NCBI GenBank assembly: GCA_019115995.1
Contig: DXCL01000009.1
Coordinates: forward strand, 1-64,000
Direction of reading: 5' to 3'
Length of the DNA stretch: 64,000 nt
Source: Candidatus Borkfalkia avistercoris
GTDB taxonomy: Bacteria; Bacillota; Clostridia; Christensenellales; Borkfalkiaceae
Below, one piece after another: positions 43,915 through 53,499 of the stretch. Below the pieces are notes generated by a model that ran no database searches, was not told the DNA's origin, and saw only the letters and a list, made by a program, of their open reading frames with translations. A program made the position numbers and the translations under genes. Each line of letters starts with the position of its first letter. Position 1 is the first letter of the stretch.

Positions 43915-44563
43915 CCGATTTTGCGAAGCGACCGCTCGCGGTCATTTATGCAAAATCGGCTAAACTGATGCGACAACTTTGTTGTCGCTAAAGCCGTGAT
44001 TTGAGAGACAACCGCCGTTCGCCGACACGCAGGTCGGCTCTGCGGCGTTTTTCTCTCTGCGGCGTCGCGGCAAAATATTTTATGCAAGCATTTACAATAC
44101 TTGCAAATGCTATGCTTTTATATATTTGCCGCTCCTTATTTCCAAAAATCTCACACCGCTGCGCGCGTTGCGATTTTTGGAAGCCTTAATTTAAGGGCTT
44201 ACCTATTAAAGCAATTTTCGCATTCACTCTTTTTCGGCAAGCCGCTCGTCGCGGCAAATCGGGGGCTTATTCCGAAAATGCGATTTTCGGAAACGCAAGT
44301 AAATTATTTGCGTTCACGAAAACCTCGGCGGGACGCCGCCTGCGGTTTTCCGTGATTTTAGGAAGAAACCGCTGTTCGCCATCATATTAACATATTGTCG
44401 GCTCGGCAACGGTTTCTCCGCTCTTTGCGCCCTTTTTAGGGGCACACACATTATTGCAAGGGCGCAAATTCACCCTCTTCCCAAAAGGCAAAGCGTTGCC
44501 AAATTGAGTGAAAAAGCAAAAAGTGTCATTTTTGCTTTTTCGCAATATTATTTAAATAATTTA
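43915..44563. repeat. Chain of long hairpins, non-coding
   Basis: No plausible gene is present in the stretch 43856-44563. It contains consecutive inverted repeats: CCGATTTTGC...GCAAAATCGG (43915-43959), GCGACAA/TTGTCGC (43970-43988), TTCCAAAAATC/GATTTTTGGAA (44140-44182), TTCCGAAAA/TTTTCGGAA (44270-44292), CACGAAAACC/GGTTTTCCGTG (44315-44354), GAAACCG/CGGTTTC, GCGCCC/GGGCGC and AAAAAGCAAAAA/TTTTTGCTTTTT. Several share an outer A/T-rich arm with an inner GC stem, as in the tandem repeats that follow. Confidence 0.7.
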
Positions 44564-44740
44564 AGGCGCGTTCCGAAATCGCTATTTTGGATAAGCGCAC
44601 TCAATTTGCCGCATACCTGCGGTCTCAACGGGTGAATGCGGCGCGCATGATATGGCGTGCCCTCAAAAAGCGCGCCGCAGAGGGCAGCGCCCTAAACTCA
44701 CGAAAATTCGCAGGCGTCAGCTCGCCGAGAATTTTGTGAA
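44564..44740. repeat. Structured tandem repeat, copy A
   Basis: Starts AGGCGCGTT and ends GAGAATTTTGTGAA. Internal hairpins, in order: TCCGAAAT-CGCT-ATTTTGGA, CCGCA-TACC-TGCGG, GGCGCGC/GGCGTGCC, AGGGC-AGC-GCCCT, and CACGAAAATTC...GAATTTTGTG with an inner GGCG/CGCC. About 90% identical to copy B, 190 bp away. Confidence 0.9.
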
Positions 44741-44753
44741 CCCCAATAATTAG

Positions 44754-44931
44754 AGGCGCGTTTGAAAACCGCGTTTTTCAAAAAGCGCACTCAATTTGCC
44801 GCATACCTGCGGTCTCAACGGGTGAATGTGGCGCGCATGTTATGGCGTGCCCTCAAAAAGCGCGCCGCAGAGGGCAGAGCCCTCAAAATCACGAAAATTC
44901 GCAGGCGTCAGCTCGCCGAGAATTTTGTGAA
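44754..44931. repeat. Structured tandem repeat, copy B
   Basis: Same order of hairpins as copy A. The first stem has become TTTGAAAA-CCGC-GTTTTTCAAA, with both arms changed so that pairing is kept, and the fourth is GAGGGC-AGA-GCCCTC. It ends 6 bp before the hisIE stop codon, so it would lie in the 3' end of the his transcript. Confidence 0.9.
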
Positions 44932-44937
44932 TTACTT

Positions 44938-45537
44938 TTAGTGTCTGTTTTTCAGCTCCGTGCACACGTCCGAAAGTTTTACGCCCGCATTGGCGAGCAA
45001 TACGAGGGTGTGATAAAAGAGGTCTGCGCACTCGCCCACGATCTCTTCTTTATTTTCGTTCTTTGCCGCAATGACCAGCTCCACCGCCTCTTCGCCCGTC
45101 TTTTTGGCGATCTTGTCTACGCCCTTTTCAAACAGGTACGCGGTATAGCTGCCCTCTTCGGGGTTCTGCTTTCTGTCTTCCACGATGCGTTGGAGTTCCC
45201 CGAGCATCTCCGCGCCCTTTCCGCATTCCTTTACGGGCGTAAAAAAGCAGGTGTAATTGCCCGTGTGGCAGGCGGCGCCGACCTGTTCCACCTTCAAAAG
45301 CACGCAGTCTTTATCGCAGTCGAGGTATATGCCGCGCACCTTTTGCAGATGCCCGCTCTCCTCGCCCTTTTTCCACAATTTTTTGCGCGAGCGGCTCCAA
45401 TAGTGCGCGTAGCCCGTTTCCAGCGTTTTACGGTACGCCTCCTCGTTCATATACGCCTGCATGAGCACCTCGCCGCTCTCATAGTCCTGCGCGATCGCGC
45501 AAACGAGACCGTGCGCGTTGAATTTGAGTTCTTCCAT
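44938..45537 (-). CDS. hisI: Bifunctional phosphoribosyl-AMP cyclohydrolase/phosphoribosyl-ATP pyrophosphatase
   Basis: 199 residues. HisI domain (about 1-105): [18 protein letters not shown] and the metal-binding DCDKDC and CHTGNYTCF segments. HisE domain (about 110-199): [29 protein letters not shown]. It performs steps 2 and 3 of histidine synthesis. Last gene of the his operon; it starts 5 bp after hisF. Confidence 0.96.
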   Translation of the reverse strand: MEELKFNAHGLVCAIAQDYESGEVLMQAYMNEEAYRKTLETGYAHYWSRSRKKLWKKGEESGHLQKVRGIYLDCDKDCVLLKVEQVGAACHTGNYTCFFTPVKECGKGAEMLGELQRIVEDRKQNPEEGSYTAYLFEKGVDKIAKKTGEEAVELVIAAKNENKEEIVGECADLFYHTLVLLANAGVKLSDVCTELKNRH

Positions 45538-45542
45538 AAAAT

Positions 45543-46304
45543 TTATACTCTCCTTACGGGAATGCCCCGCGCCGCAAGATATTCCTTTAAGTCTTTCATC
45601 TCTATTTCGCCGAAGTGGAAAAGCGACGCCGCAAGCGCCGCGTCTGCCTTGCCCTCCGTGAGAACGTCTGCAAAGTCCTGCATTTTGCCCGCGCCGCCCG
45701 ACGCGATGACGGGCACGTTCACGGCTTCCGCCGCCCGCCTCGTCAGCTCGATGTCGTACCCGGACTTTGTGCCGTCTTTGTCCATGCTCGTCAAAAGCAC
45801 TTCCCCCGCGCCGAGGGATACCGCCTTTTTGATCCATTCGATCGCGTCGAGCCCCGTATTCACCCTGCCGCCGTTGAGGTACACGTCCCACGCCCCCGCG
45901 GCGTTGCGCTTCGCGTCGACCGCCAAAACGACGCACTGCGCGCCGAATTTTACCGAAGCCTCGGTGATGAGCGCGGGATTTCTGATCGCCGCGGAATTGA
46001 CGGCTATTTTATCCGCCCCCGCGGAAAGCAGTTCGCGGAAGTCGTCGGCAGAGCGTATCCCCCCGCCCACGGTAAGCGGTATGAACACCTGCTCGCTCGC
46101 GCGGTGGAGTATGTCGACCGCGGTCTTTCTTCCGTCGCTCGACGCCGTGATATCCAAAAAGACGATCTCGTCGGCGCCGATCTTGTCGTACGCCTTGGCG
46201 ATCTCTACGGGATCGCCCGCGTCTACAAGATTTATAAAGTTTACGCCCTTTACCACCCTGCCCTTGTCGATATCCAAGCAGGGAATGATGCGTTTGGAAA
46301 GCAT
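45543..46304 (-). CDS. hisF: Imidazole glycerol phosphate synthase, cyclase subunit
   Basis: 253 residues, (beta-alpha)8 barrel. [18 protein letters not shown] holds the catalytic Asp11; the second catalytic Asp is in [10 protein letters not shown]. Phosphate loops GGGIRS and ASGGAGKM are present. It combines PRFAR with ammonia from HisH. Confidence 0.97.
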   Translation of the reverse strand: MLSKRIIPCLDIDKGRVVKGVNFINLVDAGDPVEIAKAYDKIGADEIVFLDITASSDGRKTAVDILHRASEQVFIPLTVGGGIRSADDFRELLSAGADKIAVNSAAIRNPALITEASVKFGAQCVVLAVDAKRNAAGAWDVYLNGGRVNTGLDAIEWIKKAVSLGAGEVLLTSMDKDGTKSGYDIELTRRAAEAVNVPVIASGGAGKMQDFADVLTEGKADAALAASLFHFGEIEMKDLKEYLAARGIPVRRV

Positions 46305-46309
46305 ATGTT

Positions 46310-47023
46310 TTACCCGTTATACTTTTCGATCGCCGTTTTCAAATCGATCGCGCCGCTGTAAATGGATTTGCCGAGCACCGCGCCGTACACGCCGCTCTCG
46401 TGCAGATTTTTCAGATCTGCCATGCCCGATATGCCGCCCGACGCGATGACGTTGAGCTCCGTTTCCTTCTGCATGCGCACCGTTTCGCACACGTTCGCGC
46501 CCTGCATGGCGCCGTCTTTGGAAATATCGGTAAACAGCGCGCAGGAAATGCCCATCTTTTTGCATTTTTTGCCGAACGCGACGGCGGAAAGCCCGGTCGT
46601 CTCCGTCCAGCCTTTCACCGCGAGCATGCCGCCCTTTGCGTCGATCCCCGCGACGATCTTGTCCTTGAACCGATAGACGGCGAGCGCAAATTCGTCCGGT
46701 TCGGCGACCGCCATCGTGCCGACGACTACCCTGTCTGCCCCCGCGGATAGCCTCCTTTCGATGTCGGCGATGTGCCGCAGTCCTCCGCCGCTCTGCACCT
46801 TCACTTTGAAGCGCTTTTTGATCTCCGCAATGACGGGATCGATGCCGCTCTCGCCCGTAAAGGCGCCGGAAAGGTCTACCACGTGCAGCCATTCCGCGCC
46901 CGCAGACACCCACTTTTCGGCAAATCCGAGCGGATCGCCGTAATCGGTTACCGCGTTTTTGTCCCCCTTGTACAGGCGCACCGCCCTGCCTTCCAGAATA
47001 TCGATCGCGGGAAATAAGATCAT
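46310..47023 (-). CDS. hisA: Phosphoribosylformimino-AICAR isomerase
   Basis: 237 residues, barrel homologous to His[19 protein letters not shown] holds the catalytic Asp8, and [13 protein letters not shown] the second. QSGGGLR and ASGGISGM bind phosphates. It converts ProFAR to PRFAR. It starts 35 bp after hisH and precedes hisF by 5 bp. Confidence 0.97.
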   Translation of the reverse strand: MILFPAIDILEGRAVRLYKGDKNAVTDYGDPLGFAEKWVSAGAEWLHVVDLSGAFTGESGIDPVIAEIKKRFKVKVQSGGGLRHIADIERRLSAGADRVVVGTMAVAEPDEFALAVYRFKDKIVAGIDAKGGMLAVKGWTETTGLSAVAFGKKCKKMGISCALFTDISKDGAMQGANVCETVRMQKETELNVIASGGISGMADLKNLHESGVYGAVLGKSIYSGAIDLKTAIEKYNG

Positions 47024-47058
47024 GTTTGCCTCCTTATAGAATCAACGGCCGATCGGCG

Positions 47059-47646
47059 TTACATTTTACAAAAATTTTTCAGAAGTTTCAGCCCCGCTTC
47101 CCCGCTCTTTTCGGGGTGGAACTGAACGCCGTACACGTTGCCCGCATACACTGCCGAAGGATAGTCGATATAATACTCCGTTTTTGCGCAGGCGAATTCG
47201 TCTGCGCAGTCGGCGCGGTAGCTGTGCACAAAGTAAAACCGCGTGCCCTCTTCTATGCCGTCGAACAGGGGCGTTTTCAGACCGAACACCCCGTTCCAAC
47301 CGATCTGCGGGATCTTGCCCTCCGTAAACCGTACCACGCTTCCCTTTACGAAGCCGAGGCCCTCCGTTTCGCCCTCTTCGAAACTGCGTTCCAAAAGGAA
47401 CTGCATGCCGAGGCAGATGCCGAGGATCTTCGTATCCTTCGCGCGTTCTTTCACGTAGGAAGAAAGCCCCGCTCCGTTCATTTCCGCCATGCCCGCGGCA
47501 AAGGAGCCGACCCCGGGAAGAATGAGCCTTTCGCAGCCGTCCAAAACGGCTTTGTCGCCCGAAATAACCGCCCTTTCGCCGAGATATTCGAGGGCCTTCT
47601 GCACCGAGCGCAGGTTGCCCATGCCGTAATCGAGAATGCCGATCAC
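47059..47646 (-). CDS. hisH: Imidazole glycerol phosphate synthase, glutaminase subunit
   Basis: 195 residues of class I glutamine amidotransferase. ILPGVGSF, the nucleophile in GICLGMQFL (near residue 80) and the His-x-Glu dyad in GVQFHPEKSG are all present. It supplies ammonia to HisF. It starts 1 bp after hisB. Confidence 0.97.
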   Translation of the reverse strand: MIGILDYGMGNLRSVQKALEYLGERAVISGDKAVLDGCERLILPGVGSFAAGMAEMNGAGLSSYVKERAKDTKILGICLGMQFLLERSFEEGETEGLGFVKGSVVRFTEGKIPQIGWNGVFGLKTPLFDGIEEGTRFYFVHSYRADCADEFACAKTEYYIDYPSAVYAGNVYGVQFHPEKSGEAGLKLLKNFCKM

Positions 47647-47647
47647 C

Positions 47648-48223
47648 TTACAGAACTCCTTTGGAAGAGGGCACCCTGTCGGACACGATTTTCACCGCGT
47701 CTTGCACGCACTTTGCGAGCGCCTTGAAAACGGCCTCCGCCTCGTGGTGCATATTGCCGCCCTTCAACAGGTCGATATACAGGTTGACGCCCGCGTTGAA
47801 GGCGAAGGCGCGCATGAATTCTTCCACGAGCTCCGCGTCGAACTCGCCTATTTTACCCGTCATTTTCTTTTCGAAATTGAGGAAGGGCCTGCCGCTGATG
47901 TCCAGCGCAACGAGCGCGGCGCACTCGTCCATGGGGATCACGCGGTCGGCAAAGCGGGCGATGCCCGTTTTATCGCCGAGCGCCTCTTTGAACGCCTTGC
48001 CGAGGCAGATGCCCACGTCTTCCACGCTGTGATGGAAGTCTACGTCGGTATCCCCTTCGCAGCGCACGGTGAGGTCTAACCCCGAGTGCACGCCGAAAAG
48101 TTCGAGCATGTGATTGAAAAAGCCCACGCCCGTATCCACCGAAACGCGCCCCTTTCCGTCGAGGTCAAGCTTTACATAAATTCTGGTCTCCCGCGTATCG
48201 CGGGAAATTTCCGCCGTTCTCAT
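47648..48223 (-). CDS. hisB: Imidazoleglycerol-phosphate dehydratase
   Basis: 191 residues. Metal-binding motifs FFNHMLELFGVHSG, DVDFHHSVEDVG and GNMHHEAEAVFKALA. Monofunctional form without a phosphatase domain, so histidinol-phosphatase must be encoded elsewhere. Confidence 0.97.
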   Translation of the reverse strand: MRTAEISRDTRETRIYVKLDLDGKGRVSVDTGVGFFNHMLELFGVHSGLDLTVRCEGDTDVDFHHSVEDVGICLGKAFKEALGDKTGIARFADRVIPMDECAALVALDISGRPFLNFEKKMTGKIGEFDAELVEEFMRAFAFNAGVNLYIDLLKGGNMHHEAEAVFKALAKCVQDAVKIVSDRVPSSKGVL

Positions 48224-48227
48224 TCGC

Positions 48228-49508
48228 TTATCCCTCCTTTATTCTGACGCGTACCGCGTTCGCGTGGGCGGAAAGCCCCTCCGCTTCCGCGAGGCGTATG
48301 ATGTCCGCCGCGTCCTCTCCGATCGCCTTTTCGCTGTATTTTATGACGCTCATTTTCCGCAGGAAAATATCCTGGTTGAGCACCTCGAAAAAGCGCGCCG
48401 TGCCGCCCGTAGGCAGCGTATGGTCGGGCCCGGCGAAATAATCGCCGACGGGTTCGCTCGTCCACCTGCCCATAAACACCGCGCCCGCGTTGCGTATTTT
48501 GGGCAAGAGCTTCTCCGGCTCTTCCGTTGCGAGTTCCAGATGTTCGGGCGCGATGCGGTTGGCAAGTTCGCAGGCCGCGTCCATATCCTTTACGAGGATC
48601 GCGCCGCCCGAATTTTCCACGGAATAAGAGGCGATGTCTTTCCTTGCGAGCGCTTCGATCTGTTTTTCCGTTTCCGCCTGCACTTTTTCGGCAAACGCCT
48701 CGTCGTCGGTAAGCAAAATGGCGCGGGAGCGCTTATCGTGCTCCGCCTGCGACAATATGTCCGCCGCGACGAAGGCGGGGCTCTGCCTGCCGTCCGCGAT
48801 GATGAGTATTTCGCTCGGGCCCGCGAGCATATCGATGCCTACCTGCCCGTACACTTCTTTTTTTGCGAGAGTGACGTAGATGTTGCCGGGGCCCGCGATG
48901 ACGTCCACCTTCGGAACGCTCTCGGTGCCGTAGGCGAGCGCCGCGACCGCCTGCGCGCCCCCCGCTTTGATGATCTTTTCCGCGCCGCACAGATCCGCCG
49001 CCGCGATCACCGCGGGGTGCACTTTTCCGCCCTTTGCGGGCGTCGCCACGTATATATGCGGAACGCCCGCCGCCCTTGCGGGCAGCACGCCCATCATGAC
49101 AGAGCTGAAAAGGGGCGCCGTGCCGCCGGGCACATAAATGCCCGCCCGCTCCACCGCGCGCACGGTATAACCCGTCGTTCTGCCGTTTTCGGTGCGGATA
49201 TCCTCTTTCATCGGGCTGCGGCTGTGATAGTCTAAAACGTTTTTCGCCGCCTTTTTCATGGAAGCGAGCAAGTCTTTGTCGATCGCCGCATAAGCCTCTT
49301 TTATTTCGTTTTCGGAAACGAACAGCGCGTCTTTGCTCAAAACGCTGCCGTCGAACTTTTCGCAATAGGAAAAGAGCGCTTTGTCGCCGCCGTCGCGCAC
49401 GCAGCGCACGATCTCGCGGACGGACTTTGCAAGCTCCTCGTCTTCGAACCCGCCGCGCGCCAAAATGCCGGCGGCTTCCTCTGCGTTTTTATAAATTTTC
49501 AGCTTCAT
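48228..49508 (-). CDS. hisD: Histidinol dehydrogenase
   Basis: 426 residues. GIYVPGGTAPLFSSVMM, GPGNIYVTLAKKEVYG, SEILIIADG and HDHTLPTGG-type PDHTLPTGGTARF segments of HisD are present. It performs the last two steps, oxidising histidinol to histidine. An ATG at 49514 overlaps the hisG stop, but GGAG is 7 nt before the ATG at 49508, which is preferred. Confidence 0.96.
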   Translation of the reverse strand: MKLKIYKNAEEAAGILARGGFEDEELAKSVREIVRCVRDGGDKALFSYCEKFDGSVLSKDALFVSENEIKEAYAAIDKDLLASMKKAAKNVLDYHSRSPMKEDIRTENGRTTGYTVRAVERAGIYVPGGTAPLFSSVMMGVLPARAAGVPHIYVATPAKGGKVHPAVIAAADLCGAEKIIKAGGAQAVAALAYGTESVPKVDVIAGPGNIYVTLAKKEVYGQVGIDMLAGPSEILIIADGRQSPAFVAADILSQAEHDKRSRAILLTDDEAFAEKVQAETEKQIEALARKDIASYSVENSGGAILVKDMDAACELANRIAPEHLELATEEPEKLLPKIRNAGAVFMGRWTSEPVGDYFAGPDHTLPTGGTARFFEVLNQDIFLRKMSVIKYSEKAIGEDAADIIRLAEAEGLSAHANAVRVRIKEG

Positions 49509-49510
49509 CG

Positions 49511-50134
49511 TCATTCTCCGACGTACTTTTTCATTTCTGCGATAAGGGGCAGGATCTCCGCCGCCTTCGTCTTTAAGCTGACCTTGTTCGCCACGAGCCT
49601 TGCGGATATGTCGAACACATCTTCGAGCACCACGAGCCCGTTCGCTTTAAGCGTGCCGCCCGACTGCACGATGTCGAATATCACGTCGGAAAGCCCGGTG
49701 AGCGGCGCGAGCTCGATGGAGCCGTGCAGGGGTATGATCTCCACGTCTTCCCCGCGGGAGAAAAAGAGCTGCTTTGCCGTGTTCACGTACTTTGTGGCGA
49801 CCCGCAGGCGGGGTTTTTGCACACCCTTCATTTCGGGGAAGCCCGCGATGCACAGGCGGCACTTTTCAAATTTCAGATCGAGCATCTCGTAGAGGTCTGC
49901 GCCCGCTTCCAGCAGGGTATCCTTTCCCGCCACGCCGATATCCGCGATGCCGTATTCGACGTATGTGGGCACGTCGGACGGTTTTACAAAGAAAAAGCGG
50001 AATTTTTTATCGGGCGTTTCCAGAACGAGCTTGCGCGTTTCCTCTTTTAAGATCTCCGCGCGGATCCCGCATTTGATGAAGATGTCTGCACAGGAATCGG
50101 CGAGCCGCCCTTTTGCCAGCGCTACGTTCAGCAT
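49511..50134 (-). CDS. hisG: ATP phosphoribosyltransferase, short form
   Basis: 207 residues. VALAKGRLAD at the start, YGIADIGVAGKDTLLE and the PRPP-binding FDIVQSGGTLKANGL. It lacks the C-terminal regulatory domain, so it is the HisG-S form that needs HisZ. The start MLNVALAKGR follows GGGGG and overlaps hisZ by 7 bp. Confidence 0.97.
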   Translation of the reverse strand: MLNVALAKGRLADSCADIFIKCGIRAEILKEETRKLVLETPDKKFRFFFVKPSDVPTYVEYGIADIGVAGKDTLLEAGADLYEMLDLKFEKCRLCIAGFPEMKGVQKPRLRVATKYVNTAKQLFFSRGEDVEIIPLHGSIELAPLTGLSDVIFDIVQSGGTLKANGLVVLEDVFDISARLVANKVSLKTKAAEILPLIAEMKKYVGE

Positions 50135-51279
50135 TTTTTGACCCCCTTTTCCGTCGCCGCATATATTTCCGCATACCCTTGGGGCATTGCGGCGTTTTCG
50201 CCGGCGAACAGGTCGCACCGCCCGCCCTCCGCGAGGAGCTTTTTATAAAAGGCGTAGCCAGCCTTTTCCCCGCCGGCCGTACAGACGACCGCAGTGCACG
50301 GCACGGGCGCCTCGGCGCCGTTCAAAGCGCGCAAAACGCGGCCTAACCCCACGGCGAAGCCCACCGCCGCGAGGTTTTTGCCGAACTGGGCGCAAAGCCC
50401 GTCGTACCGGCCGCCCGAAAGCACGGGCGCGCCCACCCCTTCGGCAAGCCCCGTAAACACCATGCCCGAATAATAAGCGAGGCTCTTGACGGTGCCGAGG
50501 TCGAAGGAAACGTATTTTTCCGCGCCCATTTCCGTGAGATAGGCGTACACCTTTTTCAGATGCGCCAGCGCCCCGAGCGCGAGGGGACTGTCGGTGAGTT
50601 TTGCCGCCTCGTCCAAAACGGAAACGCCGCCGAACAGGGACGGCAGCGCCAAAATAGCCGCCTGCGCCCGTTCGGACGCGCCGTGATTTTTGAGGGCGAT
50701 CTCGGTGTTCACCGCGTCTTTCGCGTTGATATAGCCGCGGATCTCTTCGGAAGCCGCCTCGGAAAGCCCGCTGCCCTCCAAAAGCCCTTTGTAAAAGCCG
50801 ACGTGGCCGATGTCTATGATAAAATCCTGCAAGCCGATCTCTTTGAGGCACTCCGCCGCAAACGCCACGGCGTATGCGTCCGAAAAAGCGCCCTCTTCCC
50901 CGAAGATCTCCACGCCCGCCTGCGCGACCTCCCTTTCGGAATTGCCGCCCGCGGAAAAATCGTAGATATTGGAAAAATAACAGAGCTTCGCGCGGTCTTT
51001 GTGCAACTTCGTGGCGGCGATGCGCGCGCACGCAAGGGTCATATCGGGGCGGAGCACGATCAGATTGCCGTCTTTATCCGTCATCTTGAACATTTTAGAC
51101 TGCGCGACCGCGCTCTTTATCCCCGCGAACGTGTCGTAATATTCGAGCCCCGCCGTGCGAATGGGGCAAAAGCCCGCTTCGGCAAATTTTCTGCCGAGCC
51201 GTTCCTCCGCGGCGTTGAGCGCGCGGCACTCCTCGGGCAGGACGTCTCTGACCCCCGCGGGCAGTTTGAAGTAAGGCAT
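50128..51279 (-). CDS. hisZ: ATP phosphoribosyltransferase regulatory subunit
   Basis: 383 residues, class II aminoacyl-tRNA synthetase-like. LPAGVRDVLPEECR at the N-terminus, MFKMTDKDGNLIVLRPDMTLACARI (motif 2) and GGRYDGLCAQFG (motif 3-like). The C-terminal anticodon domain of HisRS is much reduced. With HisG-S it forms the feedback-controlled first enzyme. First gene of the operon. Confidence 0.93.
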   Translation of the reverse strand: MPYFKLPAGVRDVLPEECRALNAAEERLGRKFAEAGFCPIRTAGLEYYDTFAGIKSAVAQSKMFKMTDKDGNLIVLRPDMTLACARIAATKLHKDRAKLCYFSNIYDFSAGGNSEREVAQAGVEIFGEEGAFSDAYAVAFAAECLKEIGLQDFIIDIGHVGFYKGLLEGSGLSEAASEEIRGYINAKDAVNTEIALKNHGASERAQAAILALPSLFGGVSVLDEAAKLTDSPLALGALAHLKKVYAYLTEMGAEKYVSFDLGTVKSLAYYSGMVFTGLAEGVGAPVLSGGRYDGLCAQFGKNLAAVGFAVGLGRVLRALNGAEAPVPCTAVVCTAGGEKAGYAFYKKLLAEGGRCDLFAGENAAMPQGYAEIYAATEKGVKKC

Positions 51280-51291
51280 TGTAAACTCCCG

Positions 51292-51389
51292 TTATGCAAA
51301 TTTAATCGTTTTATGCAAAAATTTATGCATAAATAAAGACTGTATAAGCCCTTTTGTATATTTTATCACTTTTGCACGCTTTCTGTCAA
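51292..51389 (-). promoter_or_regulatory. Promoter and leader of the his operon with TTATGCA repeats
   Basis: Minus-strand TTGACA (51384-51389), an 18-bp spacer and TAAAAT (51360-51365). Between the expected start and hisZ, TTATGCA recurs on the plus strand at 51292, 51311 and 51323; the last is the palindrome TTTATGCATAAA. No T-box or leader peptide rich in His codons is evident, so a DNA-binding regulator is more likely. Confidence 0.6.
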
Positions 51390-51400
51390 TGATATGCGCG

Positions 51401-53404
51401 CTAATTGAGGATGACCTCTTTCAGGCTTTCGTATTTTTTGAGGGCAAAGGCGCGCAGCTGTTCGCTGCCGCCCCCCTCGAACGCCTCGTCGGAGAGTTTT
51501 TTCGCCTGAAAGATAACTTCGGGCGGATAGCGGAGATTGCGTATCTCGTTGAGGAATTTCCCGCTCTGGCGGGTGCCCAAAAAGTCTCCGCCGCCGCGCA
51601 TTTTCAAATCGTACTCGGCGATCCTGAATCCGTCGGAATTCTGTTTTATGACGGCAAGGCGCTCGCGCGCCTCCTCGCTGTCTGACCCGCAGAGCAGGAA
51701 GCAATAGCTCTTTTTGCTGCCCCGTCCGACCCTGCCGCGCAGCTGATGCAGCTGGGAAAGCCCGAACCGCTCGGCGTTGTAGATGACCATGATGGTCGCG
51801 TCGGGCACGTCGATCCCCACCTCGATGACGGTGGTCGAAACGAGACAGTCGTACTTTTTTGCCTTGAACGCAGCCATCACCTCCGCCTTTTCCTTGTCCT
51901 TCATTTTGCCGTGCAAAAGCGCAAAGCGCACGCGGGGAAGGCGGTTTTTGAGCTCGTCGAACAGTTCGTTCACGCTCATGAGCGAGCCCTCCTCGTCTCC
52001 CTCTATCTTCGGGCACACAAAATAGCTCTGATTCCCCTTTTTCGCCTCCTGCCCGATGTATTCGAGCATATCGTCGTAACGGCGGTACGGAATGACGGCC
52101 GTCACGATCTCGGCGCGCGCCTTGGGCTTGTCTTTGATCTCGGAAATGTCGAGATCGCCGTAAAAAATGAGCGAGAGGGTGCGCGGGATGGGCGTAGCGC
52201 TCATGACGAGCATATCCGCCCCCTCGCCCTTTTCGCCGAGGGCGTTGCGCTGCGCCACGCCGAAGCGGTGCTGTTCGTCGCACACGCACAGCGCGAGGTC
52301 TTTGAAGATCACGTCGCTTTGAATGACCGCGTGCGTGCCGCAGACCAGCCGCGCCTGCCCCGAAGCGAGCCGCGCCTTGATCTCGCGTTTTTCCTTTGCG
52401 GAGGCGGAGCCGGAAAGGAATACGCATTCGTATTCGGGAAACGATTTTTGCAGGAGACGGAAATTTTGTTCGGCGAGCACCTCCGTAGGGGCGATGAACG
52501 CCGCCTGGTACCCGCTCTTTGCCGCCATATACAGGGCGCACAGCGCCACCGCCGTTTTGCCGCTGCCCACGTCTCCCTGCAACAGCCTGTTCATGCGCGA
52601 CGGGCCTTTCAGATCCTCGTATACGTCGTTTACCGCCGCTTTCTGCCCCTCCGTAAACTCGAAGGGGAAACGGGAGGCAAACTCCTTCACGTCTTCCGCG
52701 GTGCAGGCATAGCGGCGGGTGCGCGCGTCGTCTTTGCCTCCCTTGATGTATTTGAAAGCGGAAACGAGCACGAAATACTCTTCCAGAGCGATGCGCTCGG
52801 CGGCGGCGTCTTTTGCCGCCTCGCTCGGCGGATTGTGAATGTCGAGGTAAGCCTGCGAAAGGGAGGCAAGCCCGTACTTTCGCGCGACAGCCGCGGGTAT
52901 GACCGTCTGCGGCAGGCAGACTTTCAGCGCGGAGGAGATCATGTCTCGCACGGCGCGCTGGGTGAGCGAGCCCTTCAAGGAATATACGGGCACGATGCCC
53001 TTCAAACGGTAGTTTTTGTCCAGCGGCTCGAAGGAGGGGTTGACCATGGAAACGGTGCCGTATCTGTTCTGCACCCTGCCGTAAAACAGGTATTCCCCCT
53101 CTTTGAGTTTATCTTTCACATAGGGCGCGTTGAACCAGACGACGGAAAACAGCTCTCCCTCCTGATCGCACCAGACCTTGATGAAATTGCGCCTGCCCGT
53201 ATAAACCGCCTGCGGCGGAGAAGCCACGCGGCAGGCGACGAGCGCCATGTCGTTGTGATAGCACGAGGAAAGCTTTACTCTGTGCGTAAGGTCGAGATAG
53301 GCGCGCGGATAAAAACGCACGAGGTCTTCGGGCGTAAATATACCCATTTTATTCAGTTCTTTGAGGCGTTTTTCGGTAACGCCCTTCAATTTGATCAGCT
53401 CCAT
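51401..53404 (-). CDS. recG: ATP-dependent DNA helicase RecG
   Basis: 667 residues. A wedge/OB domain (about 60-160) precedes the helicase core: Walker A GDVGSGKTAVA, DExH box VCDEQHRFGVAQR, LVMSATPIPRTL, and the C-terminal VSTTVIEVGIDVPDATIMV and GRVGRGSKKSYC. It reverses stalled forks and branch-migrates Holliday junctions. Standard partner of the fakA-asp23 cluster. Confidence 0.97.
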   Translation of the reverse strand: MELIKLKGVTEKRLKELNKMGIFTPEDLVRFYPRAYLDLTHRVKLSSCYHNDMALVACRVASPPQAVYTGRRNFIKVWCDQEGELFSVVWFNAPYVKDKLKEGEYLFYGRVQNRYGTVSMVNPSFEPLDKNYRLKGIVPVYSLKGSLTQRAVRDMISSALKVCLPQTVIPAAVARKYGLASLSQAYLDIHNPPSEAAKDAAAERIALEEYFVLVSAFKYIKGGKDDARTRRYACTAEDVKEFASRFPFEFTEGQKAAVNDVYEDLKGPSRMNRLLQGDVGSGKTAVALCALYMAAKSGYQAAFIAPTEVLAEQNFRLLQKSFPEYECVFLSGSASAKEKREIKARLASGQARLVCGTHAVIQSDVIFKDLALCVCDEQHRFGVAQRNALGEKGEGADMLVMSATPIPRTLSLIFYGDLDISEIKDKPKARAEIVTAVIPYRRYDDMLEYIGQEAKKGNQSYFVCPKIEGDEEGSLMSVNELFDELKNRLPRVRFALLHGKMKDKEKAEVMAAFKAKKYDCLVSTTVIEVGIDVPDATIMVIYNAERFGLSQLHQLRGRVGRGSKKSYCFLLCGSDSEEARERLAVIKQNSDGFRIAEYDLKMRGGGDFLGTRQSGKFLNEIRNLRYPPEVIFQAKKLSDEAFEGGGSEQLRAFALKKYESLKEVILN

Positions 53405-53454
53405 CGAAGTTCTCCGACGCGGGCGGCAAATCCACGAAACAACGTCCGCCCCCG

Positions 53455-53486
53455 AAAAATCAAAAAGCGGCAGGATTGCCCGCCGC
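53455..53486 (-). terminator. Terminator of the fakA-like gene
   Basis: GCGGCGGG-CAAT-CCTGCCGC followed by TTTTTGATTTTT on the minus strand. Confidence 0.8.
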
Positions 53487-53499
53487 CGTAAAAATCTTT

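Noticed and set aside
43915..44931. CRISPR array
   Set aside because: Repeats are ~177 bp, only two are near-identical and there are no short regular spacers or cas genes. No CRISPR array was seen anywhere in the window.
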